The notes under the pieces are model-generated. The model was not told where the DNA came from. It worked only from the letters and a program-made list of their open reading frames with translations, and did not search any database. The position numbers and the translations under genes are program-made. From positions 54,208-118,207 of the forward strand of contig JAEXGH010000004.1 in NCBI GenBank assembly GCA_023450935.1: a stretch of DNA of 64,000 bases, read 5' to 3'. Shown here in pieces: positions 41,398 to 51,246 of this stretch; position 1 is the stretch's first letter; every line of letters begins with the position of its first letter. This DNA comes from Verrucomicrobiota bacterium (GTDB lineage Bacteria > Verrucomicrobiota > Verrucomicrobiia > Opitutales > Intestinicryptomonadaceae).

Positions 41398-43590
41398 ATG
41401 GATCAAAAATACAGCGTAGAGGTTGCAGACCTCGGAATCAAAATATCGACCGGTTCAATCGCCAAGCAGGCGAACGGCTCGGTTGTAATCAGCTTGGGCG
41501 AAACAAACCTGCTTGTCAACGTGACGGCGGCGGGCGCGCTCAAAGACGGGCAGGACTTCTTCCCGCTTACGGTTGACTACAGGGAAACATACTCGGCGGC
41601 AGGTCGCTTCCCCGGCGGCTACATCAAGCGCGAAGGCCGTCCGAACGAAAAGGAAATTTTGACGTCGCGCCTTTGCGACCGTCCGTTGCGCCCCCTCTTC
41701 CCCAAGGGCTTTATGAATGAAGTTCAGGTTATCGGCCTGCTGCTCTCCGCAGATATGGTCAACGACCCCGACATTCTCATGGTAAACGGCGCGTCGGCCG
41801 CCCTGCTTATTTCGGACATTCCGTGGAACGGCCCCATCGGCGGTATCCGCTTGGGCGAAATCGACGGACAGTTCGTGGTAAATCCCACTCACGAGCAAAT
41901 GTTAGACTCCACGCTCGACCTCATCTACGTCGGCAACGAAAAGGAAATGATGATGATTGAAGGTTCGGCGGAGCAGTGCCCCGAAGAACGCTTCATTGAG
42001 GCTTTGGAGTTCGCTCAGGTTCAGATTCAGAAAATCATCGCCGCCCAGCGCGAGTTGGCGAAGCTTTGCGGCAAGCAGAAAAAGGAATTCCCGCTCATTG
42101 TTTGCCCCGACGAAATTTTGGCTATGTGCTCCGAATACGTCGGCGGACGCCTTCTGACGGCCGTCTTCCAGGACAACAAGCTCAAGCGTCAGGCCGACGT
42201 TGACGCGCTCATGAACGAGACTGCCGAATTTGTAAAGGGCAAAATCGGCGAGGAAAAGTTCGATATGGCGCACATCAAAATGGCGTTCGAAGTCCTTCAG
42301 GAAAAGGTCTACCGCGACAACATTCTCGACAACGGCGCGCGTTGCGACGGCCGCGGCGTTGAAGACCTCCGCCCAATTTCGTGCTCTACAAACCTTCTGC
42401 CCCGCGTCCACGGCTCGGCGTTGTTTACGCGCGGCGAAACGCAGGCAATGGTTATGACGACTCTCGGCACAAGTCGCGACTGTCAGGAACTCGACGGTCT
42501 CACGGGTGGCACAAAGCAGAAATCGTTCTTCCTGCACTACAACTTCCCCCCGTATTCCGTGGGCGAAACGGGCCGTTTCGGCTCTCCCGGACGCCGCGAA
42601 ATCGGGCACGGCAACTTGGCGGAACGTTCGCTTCTGCCCGTGCTTCCCTCCGAAGACGAATTCCCCTACGCAATCCGCCTTGTTTCCGAAATTATGGAAT
42701 CGAACGGCTCGACTTCCATGGCATCAGTTTGCGGTGGCTGTCTGAGCTTGATGGACGCCGGCGTTCCGATTGAAACCCCCGTTGCGGGTATCAGCTGCGG
42801 TTTGGTGACGCGTTTCGACGAAAACGGCAACCTGCTCAAGCACGTTGTTCTTACCGACATCATCGGCGCGGAAGACCACTACGGCGATATGGACTTCAAA
42901 ATTTGCGGAACCAAAAACGGCATAACGGGCTTCCAGCTCGACCTCAAAATTCAGGGGTTGTCTATGGAAATTGCCAAGGAGGCAATCTACCGCAACAAGG
43001 CTACGCGCGCCAAGATTTTGGACATCATGCACAACTGCCTTGCCGAGCCCAACAAGGACTTGAAAGAATGCGCCCCGCGCATCAAGGTTATGCAGATTGA
43101 CCCCGAAAAAATCGGCGCACTCATCGGCCCCGGAGGCAAGAATATCCGCCGCATAGTCGAAGTTTCCGGCGCGCAAATCGACGTCGACGACGACAACCCC
43201 GGCAGAGTTCTCATCTACGCCACAAACTCCGACAGCATGAAGCGCGCTGTCTCGGAAGTAGAACTGGTAACGGGCGAAATCGAAGTCGGCAAGACCTACC
43301 GCGGTATTGTCCGTTCGATAAAGGAATTCGGCGCGTTTGTCGAATGTCTCCCCGGAAAGGAAGGCTTGGTTCACATCTCCGAACTCGCCGACTTCCGCGT
43401 TGACAAGACCGAAGACGTTTGCAAGCTCGGCGACGAGATGTTTGTAAAGTGCATCGGCATTGACGACAAGGGCAGGGTAAAGCTTTCACGCAGGGCGGCT
43501 CTTTGCGAGCAGCGCGGCGAACCCTACGAGCCCAAGCCCCAGCCTCCGCGCGAACGCCGCGAGCGCAGGGAACACCGCGACGAGCAATAA
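41398..43590 (+). CDS. pnp: Polyribonucleotide nucleotidyltransferase (PNPase)
   Basis: A 730-residue PNPase, a phosphorolytic 3'-5' exoribonuclease. The domains are in order: RNase PH-like 1 (residues ~10-140), a helical linker, RNase PH-like 2 (~320-550) with GRGVEDLRPISC and LPSEDEFPYAIRLVSEIMESNGS, a KH domain with KIGALIGPGGKNIRRI, and an S1 domain with YRGIVRSIKEFGAFVECLPGKEGLVHIS. The C-terminus is a short Arg/Glu-rich tail. Length is typical (E. coli 711). Confidence 0.97.
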   Translation: MDQKYSVEVADLGIKISTGSIAKQANGSVVISLGETNLLVNVTAAGALKDGQDFFPLTVDYRETYSAAGRFPGGYIKREGRPNEKEILTSRLCDRPLRPLFPKGFMNEVQVIGLLLSADMVNDPDILMVNGASAALLISDIPWNGPIGGIRLGEIDGQFVVNPTHEQMLDSTLDLIYVGNEKEMMMIEGSAEQCPEERFIEALEFAQVQIQKIIAAQRELAKLCGKQKKEFPLIVCPDEILAMCSEYVGGRLLTAVFQDNKLKRQADVDALMNETAEFVKGKIGEEKFDMAHIKMAFEVLQEKVYRDNILDNGARCDGRGVEDLRPISCSTNLLPRVHGSALFTRGETQAMVMTTLGTSRDCQELDGLTGGTKQKSFFLHYNFPPYSVGETGRFGSPGRREIGHGNLAERSLLPVLPSEDEFPYAIRLVSEIMESNGSTSMASVCGGCLSLMDAGVPIETPVAGISCGLVTRFDENGNLLKHVVLTDIIGAEDHYGDMDFKICGTKNGITGFQLDLKIQGLSMEIAKEAIYRNKATRAKILDIMHNCLAEPNKDLKECAPRIKVMQIDPEKIGALIGPGGKNIRRIVEVSGAQIDVDDDNPGRVLIYATNSDSMKRAVSEVELVTGEIEVGKTYRGIVRSIKEFGAFVECLPGKEGLVHISELADFRVDKTEDVCKLGDEMFVKCIGIDDKGRVKLSRRAALCEQRGEPYEPKPQPPRERRERREHRDEQ

Positions 43591-43604
43591 AAGGCGATAA
43601 TTTG

Positions 43605-43631
43605 GCGGGGCTTTAGCCCCGCTTTTTTTTT
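43605..43631 (+). terminator. pnp terminator
   Basis: GCGGGGCT pairs with AGCCCCGC around TT, followed by T9. Confidence 0.93.
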
Positions 43632-43718
43632 CGGTGCGCTGCAGTTTTTAACGAAGATATCCTAAAGGGCGACAAATTGTATGGCTATTGCCAACGCAAT
43701 CAATGAGGAAATATGTGC

Positions 43719-43746
43719 TTGTATAAGGCGCGCATTTTTGTTATCC
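43719..43746 (+). promoter_or_regulatory. Promoter of the exported hydrolase gene
   Basis: TTGTAT (43719-43724), 16 bases, TTATCC (43741-43746); the -10 ends 9 bases before the ATG at 43756. This geometry supports that start over an upstream ATG at 43681. Confidence 0.5.
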
Positions 43747-43755
43747 GTTGTTCAT

Positions 43756-44574
43756 ATGAGAAGGATTTTTGCATGTCTGTTAGCATTGTCGTGTTTCCAG
43801 TCTTTTGCGCAAGATATGAGGGACATCTATTACTCGTCGAGGGCCGATGATGTTTCGCACCAGTTTTGTAAATTGGACGTTTACAATATCGGAGAGTCTG
43901 GCGAAAAGAAGCCTGTGCTGGTATGGTTTCACGGAGGGGGCATCACATCCGGAGACAAGCGCCAGCTGCCGGGCCCGATAGTAGAAAAAAACTACGGCGT
44001 TGTCGTTGTGAGCGCAAATTACAGGCTCTCTCCCAAGATAAAGGCGCACCATGCAATAGACGACGCTGCCGAGGCCGTCGCTTGGGTTTATAACAACGCC
44101 GATAAAATCGGGGCCGACAAGCGACTTATATTTGTCTGCGGACATTCCGCAGGGGGCTATCTTGCCGGCATGGTTGGCTTTTCGCCGAAGTACCTGGAAG
44201 GCCATGGAATAAAGAACACCGATTTGGCGGGGCTTATATTGCTTAGCGCTCAGGCGACGAAGCATTTTCAAGTCCGAAAAGACTTGGGCGATAAGTCGTC
44301 CCAGTACTTGCCGGTAATAGACGAGCTTTCCATACTGGGAAACGCAGGCAATAAAGCCCCTCCGTTGTGTATAATAGTCGGAGACAAGCGCCTCGAATGG
44401 AAGTGCAGGGTCGAGGAGAATTTTCTGCTTGATGCGACGGTGCGGGTGCTCGGCAGTTGCCCGTACACGGAGATTTTTCAGCTGCAAGGCACAAACCACG
44501 GCACATGCGCCGTCGGCTTTGCGCCTATTGCAAAGAGCTTTATAAAGAAAGTGCAATCTCGGATGGAAAAGTAA
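43756..44574 (+). CDS. Exported alpha/beta-hydrolase (esterase/lipase type)
   Basis: A 272-residue hydrolase. A signal peptide (MRRIFACLLALSCFQSFA) is followed by an alpha/beta fold of the hormone-sensitive-lipase/BD-FAE type. The oxyanion motif is WFHGGGI, the nucleophile serine is in CGHSAGGYLAG, and the histidine is in QGTNHGTC. It probably cleaves esters, perhaps acyl groups on polysaccharides, in the periplasm. An upstream in-frame ATG at 43681 would hide the signal peptide, so 43756 is chosen. Confidence 0.85.
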   Translation: MRRIFACLLALSCFQSFAQDMRDIYYSSRADDVSHQFCKLDVYNIGESGEKKPVLVWFHGGGITSGDKRQLPGPIVEKNYGVVVVSANYRLSPKIKAHHAIDDAAEAVAWVYNNADKIGADKRLIFVCGHSAGGYLAGMVGFSPKYLEGHGIKNTDLAGLILLSAQATKHFQVRKDLGDKSSQYLPVIDELSILGNAGNKAPPLCIIVGDKRLEWKCRVEENFLLDATVRVLGSCPYTEIFQLQGTNHGTCAVGFAPIAKSFIKKVQSRMEK

Positions 44575-44596
44575 AGCCCGCGCCGACGCGCTTAAG

Positions 44597-44779
44597 CTAC
44601 TTTATCAGTTCAAAAAGAGCGGTGTCGGCAGAGGCGAAATTGTACAGGAAAGAATCGGTGTTCTCGCCGACGACCTTCCCTGTAAATTTTTCCACAATTT
44701 TCGAATATTTTTCTGGCAGGCTCACGCGTTTTGTATCGCGCCAGAAGGTTTGACGTAGTTGTGCCAAACGTTTGACCAT
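44597..44779 (-). CDS. Possible small basic protein
   Basis: A 60-residue frame: MVKRLAQLRQTFWRDTKRVSLPEK, then a lysine-rich helix-like stretch and an acidic end (SADTALFELIK). Codon choice looks like that of the neighbours. There is no Shine-Dalgarno site, and I do not recognise the protein. It lies in the gap between two converging units; it could be a small protein or a remnant. The remainder of the 44575-44999 gap holds two terminators. Confidence 0.35.
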   Translation of the reverse strand: MVKRLAQLRQTFWRDTKRVSLPEKYSKIVEKFTGKVVGENTDSFLYNFASADTALFELIK

Positions 44780-44799
44780 TTTGGCAATTTTCCGCCAGT

Positions 44800-44838
44800 A
44801 AAAAGCCCCCTTGCAACCAAACTGCAACGGGGGCTTTT
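44800..44838. terminator. Bidirectional terminator
   Basis: AAAAGCCCCC-TTGCA pairs with TGCAA-CGGGGGCTTTT with a one-base bulge. Confidence 0.85.
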
Positions 44839-44933
44839 CGCAAGACTTCAAAAACCCTTATTTTCCAAATCCAATTTCATTTTTCCACAATCAACTTTCG
44901 CGATACATCAAATTTTCCCAAAAGTTGTGGTGC

Positions 44934-44958
44934 AAAAAAAACGCCGCATTAGGCGGCG
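44934..44958 (-). terminator. Terminator after the GH31 gene
   Basis: CGCCGC (44942-44947) and GCGGCG (44953-44958) form the stem; on the minus strand it is followed by T8 (44941-44934). Confidence 0.88.
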
Positions 44959-44999
44959 TGAATTTGTGTATGAACGGTAAAAGTTTTTTTGCGTCGGCG

Positions 45000-46586
45000 T
45001 TATTTGATTTTTGTGAAATAGGGCAGCCGCTCAATGGGCGCGTCTATTTTAACCGTTTTGCCTCCCTCGAAAACGTTGCCCAACTCGTCGCGCCACTGTC
45101 CTTTCGGCAGGCGGACGAAACGGAAATCGTCTTTCGTTGTAACGGGGGCTACAAGGTATTTGTCGCCGAGCATAAACTGGTCGAGCACGTCGGCAAGCCC
45201 TTCGTTCGGGAATTCGTATTCCATTGTGCGGACAATTGGTTCGCCGGTTTTAGAACTGTGGCGGGCGAGCTCCAGAATGTAGTCGGCAAACTTTGTATGC
45301 AAAATTGCGGCGTCGCGGCAGAGGTCGAGGTGCTTCTTATCGAGAACCCTCCACGGCGCAAGCGAAAACTGCATCATCGGCATAAGTGCCGAAACCTGCG
45401 CGTAGCGGACAATCAGACGCTGGTCGAGTTTTGAGTAATCGACATTGAAAAACGAGGTGAAGTCGCCGCCGCCAATCATATCGGGACAGGTATATGCGTA
45501 GCCGATAAGCCCCGCCGCGAGCATATGCGGAACAAGCTTTTGCATATCCTTCCAGTTGTAATTTTTATCGAGAAGCCTCTGCACGAGAGCTTTTCCTCCC
45601 ATTTTCCACGTCGCGCGCATTTCGTTGTATTCGAAACGGTAGCCCAGTTCCGCCCAACCTTTTGTGTAGTCGGCGGGGGTTTTGTCGGGGCGGCAGAATC
45701 CGACATTTTCATTTCTAACGTGCCGCGTGTCGCCGCCGTCGAACTTGAAGCCGTCGATGTCGAAGTCGGCCTGCAGTTTTCTAAGGCGCGCTTGCAGATG
45801 GTCGAGGGCTTTGGGGTTGGTGGTGTCGTATGACGCGCTGAAGCCGCTCCACCAGGGCACAATGACCGCGCGGCGCATCTTTTTTTGTTTGTCCATTAGC
45901 AGAACTCCCGCTTTTTCCCACGCAAGGAACTCTCCGCCCGCTGGGGCTACGAACGGGCCTACCCAGTAGATGACTTTGTAGCCCATATCGTGCAGTTCTC
46001 TGTTGAGGGCTTTCGGGTCGGGGATTTTGCGCCTGTCGAATTCCAGCATTCCGTAGTATCTGTCCCAGTTGCCGTCAATCATAAGCACGCCGCAGGGGAA
46101 GCCGTTTTTTGAGATGTCGCGCGCGTATTTCAGGATATTCGGTGTTGTCTGTTCGCGCAGAAGTTCAATCCAAGTGTTAAATTGCGGTTTTGCGAAAAAT
46201 TCGGCGGGCGGAATTTTCCCGTCGGGGGGAAAGTGCTTTTTGGAGGCGGAAAGGAACGCGTCTTTGAGCGTGTTTCCAGCCGAGACGGGTTCGAGCTTTT
46301 CGAATTTCGAGGTGATCACAAGCACGCCGTCTTTGGCGTCGAGCGCGAATGGTTTTTCGCTCCATACGTAGCGACCCTTGCTTGAAAGCAGAAGGGGAGC
46401 CGCCTGATTGTCGAGCTGGTGGCTGTCCAAATCTATCGGTTTTTTGAGTGTCGTAAACGGCATTTGTTCGCCCAGCCCCGTTGCCGCCCCGAACCACTTT
46501 TCGCCTTCCAGCGGTTTTATCTCCGATACATAAGCCGCGCATAGCGTTTGTGCGGCAAGCATAATTGGTATTAGTTTTTTCATCAT
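45000..46586 (-). CDS. Exported GH31-family glycoside hydrolase
   Basis: A 528-residue exported alpha-glycosidase of GH31 type (alpha-glucosidase, alpha-xylosidase or sulfoquinovosidase relatives). Residues 1-18 are the signal peptide. An N-terminal beta-sandwich leads to the TIM barrel with CGVLMIDGNWDRYYGMLEFDRRKIPDPKAL. The nucleophile aspartate is in DIDGFKFDGGDT, and YTCPDMIGGG is close to the acid/base region. The C-terminal beta domain holds MLGDKYLVAPVTTKDDFRFVRLPKGQWRD. It is shorter than many GH31 enzymes (600-800), mainly at the N-terminus. It is divergent from a DUF5696-like enzyme, with 148 bases shared between them. Confidence 0.9.
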   Translation of the reverse strand: MMKKLIPIMLAAQTLCAAYVSEIKPLEGEKWFGAATGLGEQMPFTTLKKPIDLDSHQLDNQAAPLLLSSKGRYVWSEKPFALDAKDGVLVITSKFEKLEPVSAGNTLKDAFLSASKKHFPPDGKIPPAEFFAKPQFNTWIELLREQTTPNILKYARDISKNGFPCGVLMIDGNWDRYYGMLEFDRRKIPDPKALNRELHDMGYKVIYWVGPFVAPAGGEFLAWEKAGVLLMDKQKKMRRAVIVPWWSGFSASYDTTNPKALDHLQARLRKLQADFDIDGFKFDGGDTRHVRNENVGFCRPDKTPADYTKGWAELGYRFEYNEMRATWKMGGKALVQRLLDKNYNWKDMQKLVPHMLAAGLIGYAYTCPDMIGGGDFTSFFNVDYSKLDQRLIVRYAQVSALMPMMQFSLAPWRVLDKKHLDLCRDAAILHTKFADYILELARHSSKTGEPIVRTMEYEFPNEGLADVLDQFMLGDKYLVAPVTTKDDFRFVRLPKGQWRDELGNVFEGGKTVKIDAPIERLPYFTKIK

Positions 46587-46734
46587 AGAATAGGTTTTGT
46601 TTTCTCGGGATACTCTGTTCAATTCGGAGGCAAACGTCAAACCCAGAGTTTATTTGACAGTTGAGTAGTTTCATTTTGTTCTTGCCATATTTTTGTATTT
46701 TCGGAAAATCGCGTCCGTATAACCTACATACGCT

Positions 46735-48540
46735 ATGAAAAAAATATCTATATTGGCAGTTTCGTTTTTTGCGGCGGTTTCGGCGGTTTTTGCCGACTTT
46801 GAAAACGTGCGTGTTGTAACGAAAACTCTCGACGGGAAAACATCTATCACCACAAAAGCTCTCGAACGCCAGCCCGACGGCGCGTTCAGATTTTCCATTC
46901 CAATCCGCGAACTGACCGACAACATAGACTCAATCGACGTAATCGGCGGTTTTTCAAAAGCCAAGAAGGGTGAAGAGGGCTACTTTGTTCTGCCGCCGAA
47001 CGCAATCGGCTCTTTCACGCAGGACAACGGCATGGTGCAGATTCGCAGAATGGGTCTGCCTATTTTCGGCATGAAGAACCCGCGCTCCACCTACGTCGGC
47101 ATCGTAAAGGGGCTGCGTTTCGAATTTTCCGCGATAGTAGAGGCGAAGGACGGAGAATACACGCTGTTTCCGCGCTTCCACATCAGGGGAATAGAGTTTG
47201 CCCCCTACGAGGACTTGGTTGTCGATTTCTACGAGCTTAAGGGCGACGACGCCAACTATTCGGGCATGGGCAGAACATACCGCAAATACCAGCTCGACCG
47301 CGGCGAGGTGCGCCCAATCAAGGAGCGCATCAAAACAAGCCCCAGCCTCAAATACACAGCGGAGTCAATCTTCGTGCGCATAAAGCACGGCACAAAGGCG
47401 CGCGATATGCGCTATCCGTTCCAGACCGAGGAAAACGAACCCTACCTGCCCGTTGCAATGGACTTCGACGGCTTCAAAAAGAAGACTCAGGAAATCTACG
47501 ACGCCGGCATGCGCAATGTGGAAATGTGCTTTGTCGGCTGGCACGTGGGCGGTTTCGACGGGCGTTTCCCCGACCTGTTCCCCGTGGAGGAGAAATTCGG
47601 CGGCGAGGCGAAAATGAAGGAGGCCATAGAGCATGGCAAAAAGCTCGGTTTCCAGATGACAAACCACGTCTGCAATACCGACTTCTACCGCGTTGCAAAA
47701 CGCTTTTCCGAATACGCCGTTGCGAAGACGGAAGACGGCATTATGCGTCCATACGCGTTCATGTCGGGCGGGCGCGCGTATAACCCGTGCTTCCAAGTTG
47801 TCTGCGACAGATACATTGACGAGGACTACGAAGGCCTCAATAAACTGGGCTTTACAAAGGGCACGCAGCATATCGACGTTACAAGCGCGATTATGCCATA
47901 CACCTGCCACGACCCGCGCCACCCCTGCAACCGCAAACAGACGGCGGAATACCAGAACAAAATCGGCGAAAAGTGCCAAAAATATTTCGGCGGATTCTCG
48001 TCGGAAGCGGGCTACGACCACGTTGCGCGCACGCTCGACTACGTTCTGTATACAAACACCTTCTTCCACAACAAAGTAATGTGGAAAAACTGGAAGAGAA
48101 AGCCGAACTTTATGCTCGACAACCGCACAATCCCGCTTTGGCAGATAATCTACCACGGTATAATTCTGAGCAATTCCGACTGGGACACGGTAGACTTCTA
48201 CAAGCCCCTCAAAGACGTTTCAGACCCCGTTCTCAAGACGGAAAAAACGCCCGAGTTCAACCTCTGGCGCAGGCTGCAGTTCTGGGAATACGGCGGCAGA
48301 CCAACCTTCTACTGGTATAACGCGCGCTACGTTGACGAAATCAAGAAGATTTACGACCTCTACCAGCCGATGGTATACCTGCAATACGAGTTTATGGACT
48401 TCCACGGCGAAATTGCCGACAACGTTTTTGTAACGCGCTACTCCGACGGCAGCGAGGTAATTACAAACTACACCAAAAAGCCTTTCGCCTACAAGGGGCA
48501 GACCGTTCCCGCGGAGGACTTCAAACTCTTTAGGAAATAG
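46735..48540 (+). CDS. Exported DUF5696-like putative glycoside hydrolase
   Basis: A 601-residue exported protein. The signal peptide (1-20, ending VFA) leads to a beta-rich domain (~25-230), then a TIM-barrel-like region with NVEMCFVGWHVGGFDGRFPDLFPVEEKFGG, KLGFQMTNHVCNTDFYR, TKGTQHIDVTSAI, and GGFSSEAGYDHVARTLDYVLY. The pattern recalls DUF5696 and GH-type barrels, where HIDVTS and SSEAGYD may hold the acidic catalytic pair. Its substrate is unknown. A TATAAC at 46718-46723 ends 11 bases before the ATG, so this is probably another short-leader gene. It is divergent from GH31, and the two may act on the same glycan. Confidence 0.75.
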   Translation: MKKISILAVSFFAAVSAVFADFENVRVVTKTLDGKTSITTKALERQPDGAFRFSIPIRELTDNIDSIDVIGGFSKAKKGEEGYFVLPPNAIGSFTQDNGMVQIRRMGLPIFGMKNPRSTYVGIVKGLRFEFSAIVEAKDGEYTLFPRFHIRGIEFAPYEDLVVDFYELKGDDANYSGMGRTYRKYQLDRGEVRPIKERIKTSPSLKYTAESIFVRIKHGTKARDMRYPFQTEENEPYLPVAMDFDGFKKKTQEIYDAGMRNVEMCFVGWHVGGFDGRFPDLFPVEEKFGGEAKMKEAIEHGKKLGFQMTNHVCNTDFYRVAKRFSEYAVAKTEDGIMRPYAFMSGGRAYNPCFQVVCDRYIDEDYEGLNKLGFTKGTQHIDVTSAIMPYTCHDPRHPCNRKQTAEYQNKIGEKCQKYFGGFSSEAGYDHVARTLDYVLYTNTFFHNKVMWKNWKRKPNFMLDNRTIPLWQIIYHGIILSNSDWDTVDFYKPLKDVSDPVLKTEKTPEFNLWRRLQFWEYGGRPTFYWYNARYVDEIKKIYDLYQPMVYLQYEFMDFHGEIADNVFVTRYSDGSEVITNYTKKPFAYKGQTVPAEDFKLFRK

Positions 48541-48613
48541 CTTTTCGTTCGGCGGGTTGTCTACCGCCGCCCCGCGCGGCCTGCTGAATGCGCCGACGCA
48601 AAGCAACAAAAAA

Positions 48614-48643
48614 CGGACGCACCATTGGAGCGTCCGCTTTTTT
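48614..48643 (+). terminator. Terminator after the DUF5696-like gene
   Basis: CGGACGC (48614-48620) pairs with GCGTCCG (48630-48636), followed by C and T6. Confidence 0.9.
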
Positions 48644-48692
48644 GCGCCGAACCTATTCGCCCGAATTCCGGCAGTCGGAAATGGGGAAGCGG

Positions 48693-49439
48693 TTAGTATT
48701 TTTCGTCGTCGTCGAGCTCGTCGAATGAAACGTCGTCGTCGTCATCGTCGTAGAACGGTTCGTTTTCTACGCCGTTGTCGTCCTCGTCTTCGTCCCACTT
48801 CATAGTGTCGTCTTCGGCGATATCCTCTTCGGCGATATCCTCAATCTCGTCGTAGTTCTCTTCCTGCGGCGTCTTTTTGATTTCGTCGTCGTCGTCGAGC
48901 GAATATCCGGCGGGGACATATTCGAGAATGTCGAGCATTTCGAGGAACACGTGTATTGCACGCCCCTCCATGTAGTCGTTGGAGTATTTTTCGCGTATCT
49001 GCTCCTCGAGGTCTTCAATCTCCACGTCTTGCTCGAAGTGGAAAGTGTCGTTGAGCATTTTGACCTGCAACTTTGTAATATGGTCGAGAAATTCCGCATA
49101 GGGCGAGCGTTCGTCGTCGATTGTGTCCGGCAGGAGGAAAAGCTGCTGTTCTTCGGCGTCGAAAATGGATTCGTCGCTGCGGACAAGTTTTATGCCATCC
49201 TTGCCTATGCGCGAGTCAATCGCGAACGGCAGGAATGCCTTTTCCACTACCGATTCGTCCAACCCGTATGGGCGCAGCGATTCGAGCGTTTCGAATATAT
49301 GTGCAGCTTGGCGCGGGTCCATAATGCTGAGACCGTCTATGTCCCAGTTTACGTTGTCGCTGGTTTCGAAAACCCACCAATTCAGGTCTTTGCCGAGGCG
49401 GACTTTACACCAGCTTAATTTGGGAGATGATTTTTCCAT
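48693..49439 (-). CDS. Conserved-looking protein with very acidic C-terminal tail
   Basis: A 248-residue cytoplasmic protein that I do not recognise. The first ~165 residues are a mixed alpha/beta domain (WCKVRLGKDLNWWVFETSDNVNWDIDGLSIMDPRQ). The last ~70 are dominated by Asp and Glu, including a D6 run and paired AEEDIAEDD blocks. Such tails often bind basic proteins or ribosomal surfaces. It begins 34 bases after lnt and may belong to the lepA-lepB-secA-lnt unit. Confidence 0.72.
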   Translation of the reverse strand: MEKSSPKLSWCKVRLGKDLNWWVFETSDNVNWDIDGLSIMDPRQAAHIFETLESLRPYGLDESVVEKAFLPFAIDSRIGKDGIKLVRSDESIFDAEEQQLFLLPDTIDDERSPYAEFLDHITKLQVKMLNDTFHFEQDVEIEDLEEQIREKYSNDYMEGRAIHVFLEMLDILEYVPAGYSLDDDDEIKKTPQEENYDEIEDIAEEDIAEDDTMKWDEDEDDNGVENEPFYDDDDDDVSFDELDDDEKY

Positions 49440-49473
49440 AAATTTTGCGTGTGGTATATAACGGCGGGCCGCC

Positions 49474-51246
49474 CTACTTCAAGCTTTTTTTCCGCAGTTT
49501 GAACGCGCCGAGCGCGAACAAAACCGCCGACATCCACACAACCCAGTCGCCGTATTTTTGGTAGAACGTGGGCGAACCGAAATTTTTATAACCTATAACA
49601 TCTGCGTAGCCGCAGCCGCGGAAGTAGATTGAGCCGTTTTCGTCTGTCATCGGCGACGGGCGTTTGGGCTTGAGAGTCCGCGCGTCGAGCGGGCGGCCGG
49701 CTTCGTCGCTTATTTCGGGCTGCCGCGGGGGAATCGGAAGCGTTCCGCGCCACGCTTTGGCGTCGGGCGTTTTTACGGTAGTGCAGGGCAGCATTCTGCC
49801 GTATTGGTCGAAAACCGCGCTCAAACCGTTGTTCGACGACCGCAGCAAAATTTTCCTGTTTGCAACCGCCTGAATTGCCGAGTGCGAGGCGTGTTGCCAC
49901 GCGCCTGCCTCCGTGCCGTACCAAGAGTCGTTTGTGCAGACGAAAAGCATATCGGCGTGTTCCGACGCCGCGCGCCCGAGCGGGGCGAACACGTCTTCGT
50001 AGCAAATCATAACGCCAACTTTGTAGTCTTTACCGCGTATTTTTGCGGGTATTGGCGCGCTGCTTTCGCCGCGTTTGAGGCTGCCCACGGGAACTACCTT
50101 CCCCAGAAACGCGAACGGCGCGGGGACGTATTCGCCGAAGGGCACGAGTTGCCGCTTGGCGTAATATTTCGGCTCTACCCCCGTTTTTTCCGATACAAAA
50201 AACGCCCCGTTTTCGGATTCGCGCGATTCAATGTCGTATGTCATATTGCCCGTGAGAACGGGGGTATTCAGACGTTTCGCAAGGCTTTCAATCCAGCTTT
50301 TGCAGATGGGAAGGTTTATCGGATAGCGCGGAGGGGTTGCCGCTTCGGGCAGGAGAATCACGTCCACTTCGCGCTGTGCCAGCGCGGAGGAAAGGTTGTT
50401 GACAACGCCGAAATTTTCGGAGGAAAGCGAATCGTCCCACTTGAGTATGCCCGCGAAATCGGGTTGAACAAGTCCCGCTCTGAAAAGTTTTGTTTCGTTT
50501 TCGGCGCGCGGCAGGTTTGCCACATACGTCCACATACCGGCGAAAACAAGCAGCAACGCCACGTAAAATTCTGGAGCAAACTTCGATACCCCGTTTTCGT
50601 CGCGCAAAAATTTTTTGCGCTGAATCAAGTATACGCGGTAGCAGTATTCCGCCGTTGCAAGATTGAAGAAAACAAGCGTGAACGATATTATCCACACGCC
50701 GCCCCAGCTTGCGCTTTGAATCGACGCAATGCGCGTCCATTGGCTGTTGCCCAGCGGCAACCACGGGAATCCCGTGAAAATCCAGCTGCGCGTCCACTCG
50801 AGCAGAACCCACAAGCCCGCAAGTCCCGCAAGTTTGAACAGGCGCGAAAACGCGTCTTCCGAGGATTTAGGCAGCATATACGGCAACGCCGCAAACCACG
50901 GAAACACGAACAGGCCTGAAATTACAAGCGGCAGCAGAATCGCGGCGAACCAGCCCGCGGGCGGATAGACGTGCCGCAGCCACACTAAAAGCCAAACCCA
51001 CGCCAGATACGAGCCCGCAAACGCCGCCGCCAAATATGAGCGCAAAAACGGCCTGTGTTTCGAAGGGTGGCGCGGTCTTTTTCTATTTTCGACGAATAAA
51101 GCTTTGCACGCCAGAATTGCGGGGATTGCGAACACATACGCAAATTCCGCCACGCCGAAAGGTTCGAACGCGAACGCGTATAGGCAAAAAGAAAGCGCGA
51201 CGGCAACAACCGCCATCGCGCCGGCTATTTTGTTAGAAACTACCAT
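49474..51246 (-). CDS. lnt: Apolipoprotein N-acyltransferase
   Basis: A 590-residue inner-membrane enzyme that N-acylates the lipid-modified cysteine of lipoproteins. The N-terminal ~215 residues contain seven to eight membrane helices. The periplasmic nitrilase-like domain holds the catalytic Glu (DVILLPEAATPP), Lys (PKYYAKRQLVPFGEYVP) and Cys (VGVMICYEDVFAPLGR). GNSQWTRIASIQSASWGGVW is also family-typical. A final helix lies at the C-terminus. The ATG lies inside the end of secA (7-base overlap), which couples translation. Several lipoproteins in this window would be its substrates. Confidence 0.95.
   Translation of the reverse strand: MVVSNKIAGAMAVVAVALSFCLYAFAFEPFGVAEFAYVFAIPAILACKALFVENRKRPRHPSKHRPFLRSYLAAAFAGSYLAWVWLLVWLRHVYPPAGWFAAILLPLVISGLFVFPWFAALPYMLPKSSEDAFSRLFKLAGLAGLWVLLEWTRSWIFTGFPWLPLGNSQWTRIASIQSASWGGVWIISFTLVFFNLATAEYCYRVYLIQRKKFLRDENGVSKFAPEFYVALLLVFAGMWTYVANLPRAENETKLFRAGLVQPDFAGILKWDDSLSSENFGVVNNLSSALAQREVDVILLPEAATPPRYPINLPICKSWIESLAKRLNTPVLTGNMTYDIESRESENGAFFVSEKTGVEPKYYAKRQLVPFGEYVPAPFAFLGKVVPVGSLKRGESSAPIPAKIRGKDYKVGVMICYEDVFAPLGRAASEHADMLFVCTNDSWYGTEAGAWQHASHSAIQAVANRKILLRSSNNGLSAVFDQYGRMLPCTTVKTPDAKAWRGTLPIPPRQPEISDEAGRPLDARTLKPKRPSPMTDENGSIYFRGCGYADVIGYKNFGSPTFYQKYGDWVVWMSAVLFALGAFKLRKKSLK

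Noticed and set aside
43681..43755. Upstream ATG for the exported hydrolase
   Set aside because: It would put 25 extra residues before a normal signal peptide and would lie upstream of the best promoter.
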